From 0-14-0-80-60-11 sp049322355 (GTDB lineage Bacteria; Desulfobacterota; Desulfobaccia; Desulfobaccales; 0-14-0-80-60-11): a DNA stretch of 64,000 nucleotides. The stretch covers positions 110,689-174,688 of the forward strand of contig JBMORG010000020.1 of the NCBI GenBank assembly GCA_049322355.1, given 5' to 3'. Positions 61,216 to 64,000 of the stretch are shown one piece after another. Each line of letters starts with the position of its first letter. The stretch's first letter is position 1. The position numbers and the translations under genes are program-made. The notes beneath the pieces are model-generated. The model ran no database searches. It saw nothing but the letters and a program-made list of their open reading frames with translations, and was not told where the DNA came from.

Positions 61216-63330
61216 ATGGGTTTTTTAACCAGGCTGTCGTTTCGCAGCAAAATAATTTTGGGGATCACCGCCGTCGTCCTGGCCTTTGGCCTGCTATCGG
61301 CCGTTTTCGTGAGCAGAATTGCTACCCAGGCCATGCTAGGAGAAATTAAGAAACGGGGCCTCAGTCTGGGCCTCTCTCTGGCGGCCCGTACCGCCGACCC
61401 CCTGTTGGCTCTGGACTTTCTCCGCTTGAAGAACATGGTAGATGAATTAACGGAGTCAAGTGATGACATTGTTTATGCCTTTATTCAAGAAAAATCAGGC
61501 CAGGTATTGACTCACACTTTTAAGGGCGGTTTTCCCGTAAATTTGAAAGACGCCAACCAGGTGCCCACTGGGTCACGGGAGCAAATTCAACTATTAGATA
61601 TCGGCATTGGGGACTACGATAACGAGGAACGGGTTTATGACTTCGCCATCCCCATCACCATCAGCAGCGAGCGTTTGGGGACGGTGCGGGTGGGATTATC
61701 TCAGATCAAAGCCCAGGCCGCGGTGCAGCGACTGCTGTTTATCATCTTCGGCGTCTCGGCTGGAGCCGGCCTAGTGGCGGTGGTTTTAGGCACCCTGTTT
61801 GCCAACACCGTCACCCGGCGCCTGGACTTGTTGCGAAAGTCCGCCGAAGAGATCGTCAAAGGGAACCTGGACCTCCAGACCGGACCCCAGCTCAAACGCA
61901 ACTGTTGGGATATCAAAGATTGTCAACAACCACTATGCCCGGCCTATAACGATTCCCGCCGCCGTTGCTGGTATCTGGTGGGAACCATGTGTCCCGAATG
62001 CGCCGCCGGAGGTTTCGAACAAAAGATTGATTTCTGCAAGGAGTGTGAGGTTTACCAGCATTTGAGAGGCGACGAAATCCAGAGCCTGGCTGAGGCTTTC
62101 GATTTCATGGCTCTGAATATGCATAGCTATATTGAGAACCTCAAGGAGGCCGAGCGGACTCTTATTAGGCAACAGCAACTTTTTAAAACCATCCTGGACG
62201 TGACTCCAGACCTGGTGAGCCTGCAGGATGAAAATTTGGTTTATCGAGCGGTAAACCCGGCCTTTTGCCAGTTTTTCGGGATAGCCGAGGAGGATATCCT
62301 GGGGAAGAAGGATTCCCAGATTTTCCCTCAGGTGGCTGAGCGACATCAGGCGGAAGATCAACAGATCATCAATACCGGTGCCCCGATGAGCAAGGAACTC
62401 CTGTTGGGCCGAGACCATCGCCGCTACTGGCTGCATATGGTAAAGATGCCGGTGTATGATGAGGAACGGGTTGCCGGCCTGCTATTCACGGCCAGGGATA
62501 TTACCGAAATCAAACAATATCAGGAAAAGCTGGTACAGTCAGTTAAAATGGAGCAACTGGGCAAGCTGGCCGGCGGCGTGGCCCATGAGATCAACACCCC
62601 ATTGTGCATCATCCTGGGCTATGCCCAATTGTTGCTGGAAGACGTGTCCCAAGGTACCGAAAGTTATGAATATTTGGCCATTATCGAAAAACAGGCCCAA
62701 ATCTGTCGGCGCATCGTCGGTGATCTCCTGAGCTTTTCCCGCCAAATCGAAAGCAAAATGACCGAAATGGACCTGAACCAGTCCATCGAAGAGGTCTTGC
62801 ACCTGGTCCGGCACACCTTCAAACAAAATTGGGTTGACCTGGAGGCCGATCTGGATCCCGGTTTGCCTCTCATCGTCGGCGACAAGGAAAAGCTCAAGCA
62901 AGTGTGGATCAACCTATTAAATAATGCCTTTGACTCCATCGGCAAGGACGGCACTATTTGGGTGAGAACCAGACTTTGCCCCAAGAGTCGGCGGGTGCTG
63001 GTCACTGTGGCTGACAGCGGGTCCGGCATTGAGGCCGAAGACAAAGCCAAGATTTTTGACCCGTTTTTCACCACCAAGGCCCCCGGGGCGGGAACCGGCT
63101 TGGGACTTTCGGTTTCCTTCGGCATCATTCAGGATCACCACGGCATCATCACTGCCATCAGCCCGGCCTTGCCGGCCTTTCGGGGCGAAGCTGAGCCGGG
63201 GAAAAGTCCACCAGGCCCAGGCTCTCTGTTCCTGGTGGAATTGCCGGTCTCGCAGGATGCACCGGAGGCAGATTCCTGTGAAGACTTAGTGACAGGTTTA
63301 AGACTGGTTAGCGACCAGAAAGCGGGTTAA
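61216..63330 (+). CDS. Membrane histidine kinase with Cys-rich insert splitting the HAMP domain
   Basis: 704 residues. A first membrane helix (about 14-35), a periplasmic domain (about 36-175) and a second helix precede the HAMP AS1 (TRRLDLLRKSAEEIVKGNL). The AS2 helix (GDEIQSLAEAFDFMALNM) comes only after an insert with eight Cys (residues 230-277), including CW twice, CPEC and CKEC. PAS (about 315-430), the HisKA site GVAHEINTP (His457) and HATPase (NLLNNAF, GAGTGLGLSVSFG) follow. The insert could bind a metal or Fe-S centre, and resembles what I recall as the two-CW motif. It probably signals jointly with the upstream lipoprotein. Confidence 0.92.
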   Translation: MGFLTRLSFRSKIILGITAVVLAFGLLSAVFVSRIATQAMLGEIKKRGLSLGLSLAARTADPLLALDFLRLKNMVDELTESSDDIVYAFIQEKSGQVLTHTFKGGFPVNLKDANQVPTGSREQIQLLDIGIGDYDNEERVYDFAIPITISSERLGTVRVGLSQIKAQAAVQRLLFIIFGVSAGAGLVAVVLGTLFANTVTRRLDLLRKSAEEIVKGNLDLQTGPQLKRNCWDIKDCQQPLCPAYNDSRRRCWYLVGTMCPECAAGGFEQKIDFCKECEVYQHLRGDEIQSLAEAFDFMALNMHSYIENLKEAERTLIRQQQLFKTILDVTPDLVSLQDENLVYRAVNPAFCQFFGIAEEDILGKKDSQIFPQVAERHQAEDQQIINTGAPMSKELLLGRDHRRYWLHMVKMPVYDEERVAGLLFTARDITEIKQYQEKLVQSVKMEQLGKLAGGVAHEINTPLCIILGYAQLLLEDVSQGTESYEYLAIIEKQAQICRRIVGDLLSFSRQIESKMTEMDLNQSIEEVLHLVRHTFKQNWVDLEADLDPGLPLIVGDKEKLKQVWINLLNNAFDSIGKDGTIWVRTRLCPKSRRVLVTVADSGSGIEAEDKAKIFDPFFTTKAPGAGTGLGLSVSFGIIQDHHGIITAISPALPAFRGEAEPGKSPPGPGSLFLVELPVSQDAPEADSCEDLVTGLRLVSDQKAG

Positions 63331-63340
63331 GGAGGGGGTT

Positions 63341-63706
63341 ATGGGTGATATCCTTGTGCTCGACGATGTCCTGGATGCCGGCATCATGATCAAGCGCATC
63401 CTGGAACGGAAAGGCCACCGGGTGTCGGTTTTCACCGACGAGGAAGAAGCCCTGGCGCATGTCCGCAGTCATCCGGTGCAGGTGGCGATTTTGGACATCC
63501 GGCTCAAGAAAGTGAGCGGTGTGGATATGCTGGAAGAGCTAAAAAAGGTGTCACCCCGCACCCAGGTAATCATGCTGACCGGATATCCCACCCTGGAGAC
63601 CGCCCGCCAGGCCCAGGAATTGGGGGCCTTCGATTATTGCATCAAGCCCATTGATAAGGAGGAGTTGGAAGAAAAGGTGGCTAACGCCCTGGGTGCGTCA
63701 GCTTAG
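63341..63706 (+). CDS. Stand-alone response regulator receiver domain
   Basis: 121 residues, a single CheY-like receiver with AAGGAGG at the start. The acidic pair DD is in LVLDDVLD, the phospho-acceptor Asp in VAILDIRLKKVSG, Thr in MLTGYP and Lys in CIKPIDKEE. No output domain follows. The partner kinase is directly upstream with a 10-base gap. Either it relays phosphate onward or it modulates the PAS-AAA+ regulator, which has no receiver of its own. Confidence 0.92.
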   Translation: MGDILVLDDVLDAGIMIKRILERKGHRVSVFTDEEEALAHVRSHPVQVAILDIRLKKVSGVDMLEELKKVSPRTQVIMLTGYPTLETARQAQELGAFDYCIKPIDKEELEEKVANALGASA

Positions 63707-64000
63707 CGTGGACCTCGTTGGCTGGGTGTCCGGTTTATCAGAACTGACGGGAGGGTCGAATAAGGTTTTGGCCCATATCGCGTTTGCCGAAAGTTTTTGC
63801 TGGTTATCCGGTTAAATCTGGCATTCTGAGCGCAGCAAAGAATCTCGCTTTTTCGAGATTCTTAGGTCGCTTCGCTCCCTCAGACTCATCTTCGACAGTT
63901 GGGTGTGATTTTTTAGCTTTTTTTGGGCATAAGTTATTGAAATTATTAACCCAGATTTCGGCTAATTTGTAAATTGTAGTGGCCAACTAAATCATTGTCG
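63707..64000. other. Gene-free window end with repeat copy
   Basis: 294 bases after the response regulator with no supported gene. It contains a family B repeat (63820-63890). Downstream of that the sequence becomes AT-rich and is cut by the window edge. Confidence 0.55.
63820..63890. repeat. Palindromic repeat family B, copy 2
   Basis: About 71 bases. GGCATTCTGAGCGCAGC matches the left end of copy 1 (45491). An internal stem AGAATCTCG (63839-63847) pairs with CGAGATTCT (63854-63862). The right end (CAGACTCATC) is diverged from the left-end complement, so the element is decayed. Confidence 0.75.

Noticed and set aside
1..64000. CRISPR arrays, prophage, rRNA genes or complete insertion sequences
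   Set aside because: No regularly spaced direct repeats, integrase, phage structural genes, rRNA or transposase frames were found on reading; only short palindromic elements are present.

Overview
The window reads as chromosomal DNA of a sulfate- or sulfur-metabolising anaerobe of the Desulfobacterota (Syntrophobacter/Desulfobacca-like; this placement is inferred). The main evidence is a complete dsrM-K-J-O-P gene set for the sulfite-reduction membrane complex, a small siroheme-[4Fe-4S] reductase, a TSUP (TauE/SafE) carrier beside a molybdopterin oxidoreductase, and many Cys-rich redox proteins. Genes are densely packed, with frequent ATGA-type overlaps. GC content is fairly high, except for an AT-rich stretch at about 13.8-18.5 kb. 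No CRISPR array, prophage, transposase gene or rRNA was seen. One tRNA gene (Pro, anticodon TGG) is present.

Layout. (1) 1-7293, plus strand: the end of an ABC ATPase, a TolC-like outer-membrane protein, an HlyD-like adaptor, a GNAT-like protein, a GT-C-like membrane protein and a B12-binding radical SAM enzyme, tightly packed as one unit. (2) 7302-23622, minus strand: a surface-polysaccharide locus running from an asparagine synthase-like amidotransferase through glycosyltransferases, a GDP-mannose dehydratase, a radical SAM enzyme, methyltransferases, an SGNH hydrolase and a Wzx-like flippase to a WcaJ-type priming transferase. No Wzy polymerase or Wzz was recognised. (3) 23993-32158: the small siroheme protein and a universal stress protein (plus strand), then on the minus strand an RsbRD-N protein, dsrMKJOP and two CxxD-type ferredoxins. 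(4) 32299-37667: a GH15 glucoamylase-type enzyme, a PNPOx-fold protein, a class II photolyase and a TPR protein. (5) 37953-45070, plus strand: a second polysaccharide cluster (glycosyltransferases, a second AsnB-like protein, a WecB/TagA-family enzyme, an SGNH hydrolase). (6) 45.1-50.3 kb: two palindromic repeat families, tRNA-Pro, a CopA-type ATPase, an M23 peptidase and a YciO-like protein. (7) 50.4-63.7 kb: a redox cluster with its own sensory genes.

The most interesting part is the last block. On the minus strand it encodes a TSUP carrier, a small three-helix membrane protein, a molybdopterin oxidoreductase with no Tat signal, a four-cluster Fe-S protein and an 1133-residue fusion of a degenerate NuoF-like module with a GltD-like FAD/NAD(P) module and a ferredoxin domain. 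On the plus strand, divergent from it, lie an enhancer-binding-protein-type regulator that lacks the sigma54-contacting GAFTGA loop, a PhnD-like lipoprotein, a histidine kinase with an eight-Cys insertion splitting its HAMP domain, and a stand-alone receiver. The promoter region between the two units carries a sigma70-like promoter and TTAACAT/ATGTTAA palindromes. I predict a cytoplasmic, NAD(P)H-linked oxyanion or polysulfide reductase under redox or ligand control. The substrate cannot be read from sequence.

The dsr operon has a well-formed sigma70-like promoter overlapped by two palindromes. It appears to continue into two tandem ferredoxins in which Asp replaces the second Cys of the first cluster, as in Desulfovibrio africanus ferredoxin III. 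It then ends at a strong bidirectional terminator.
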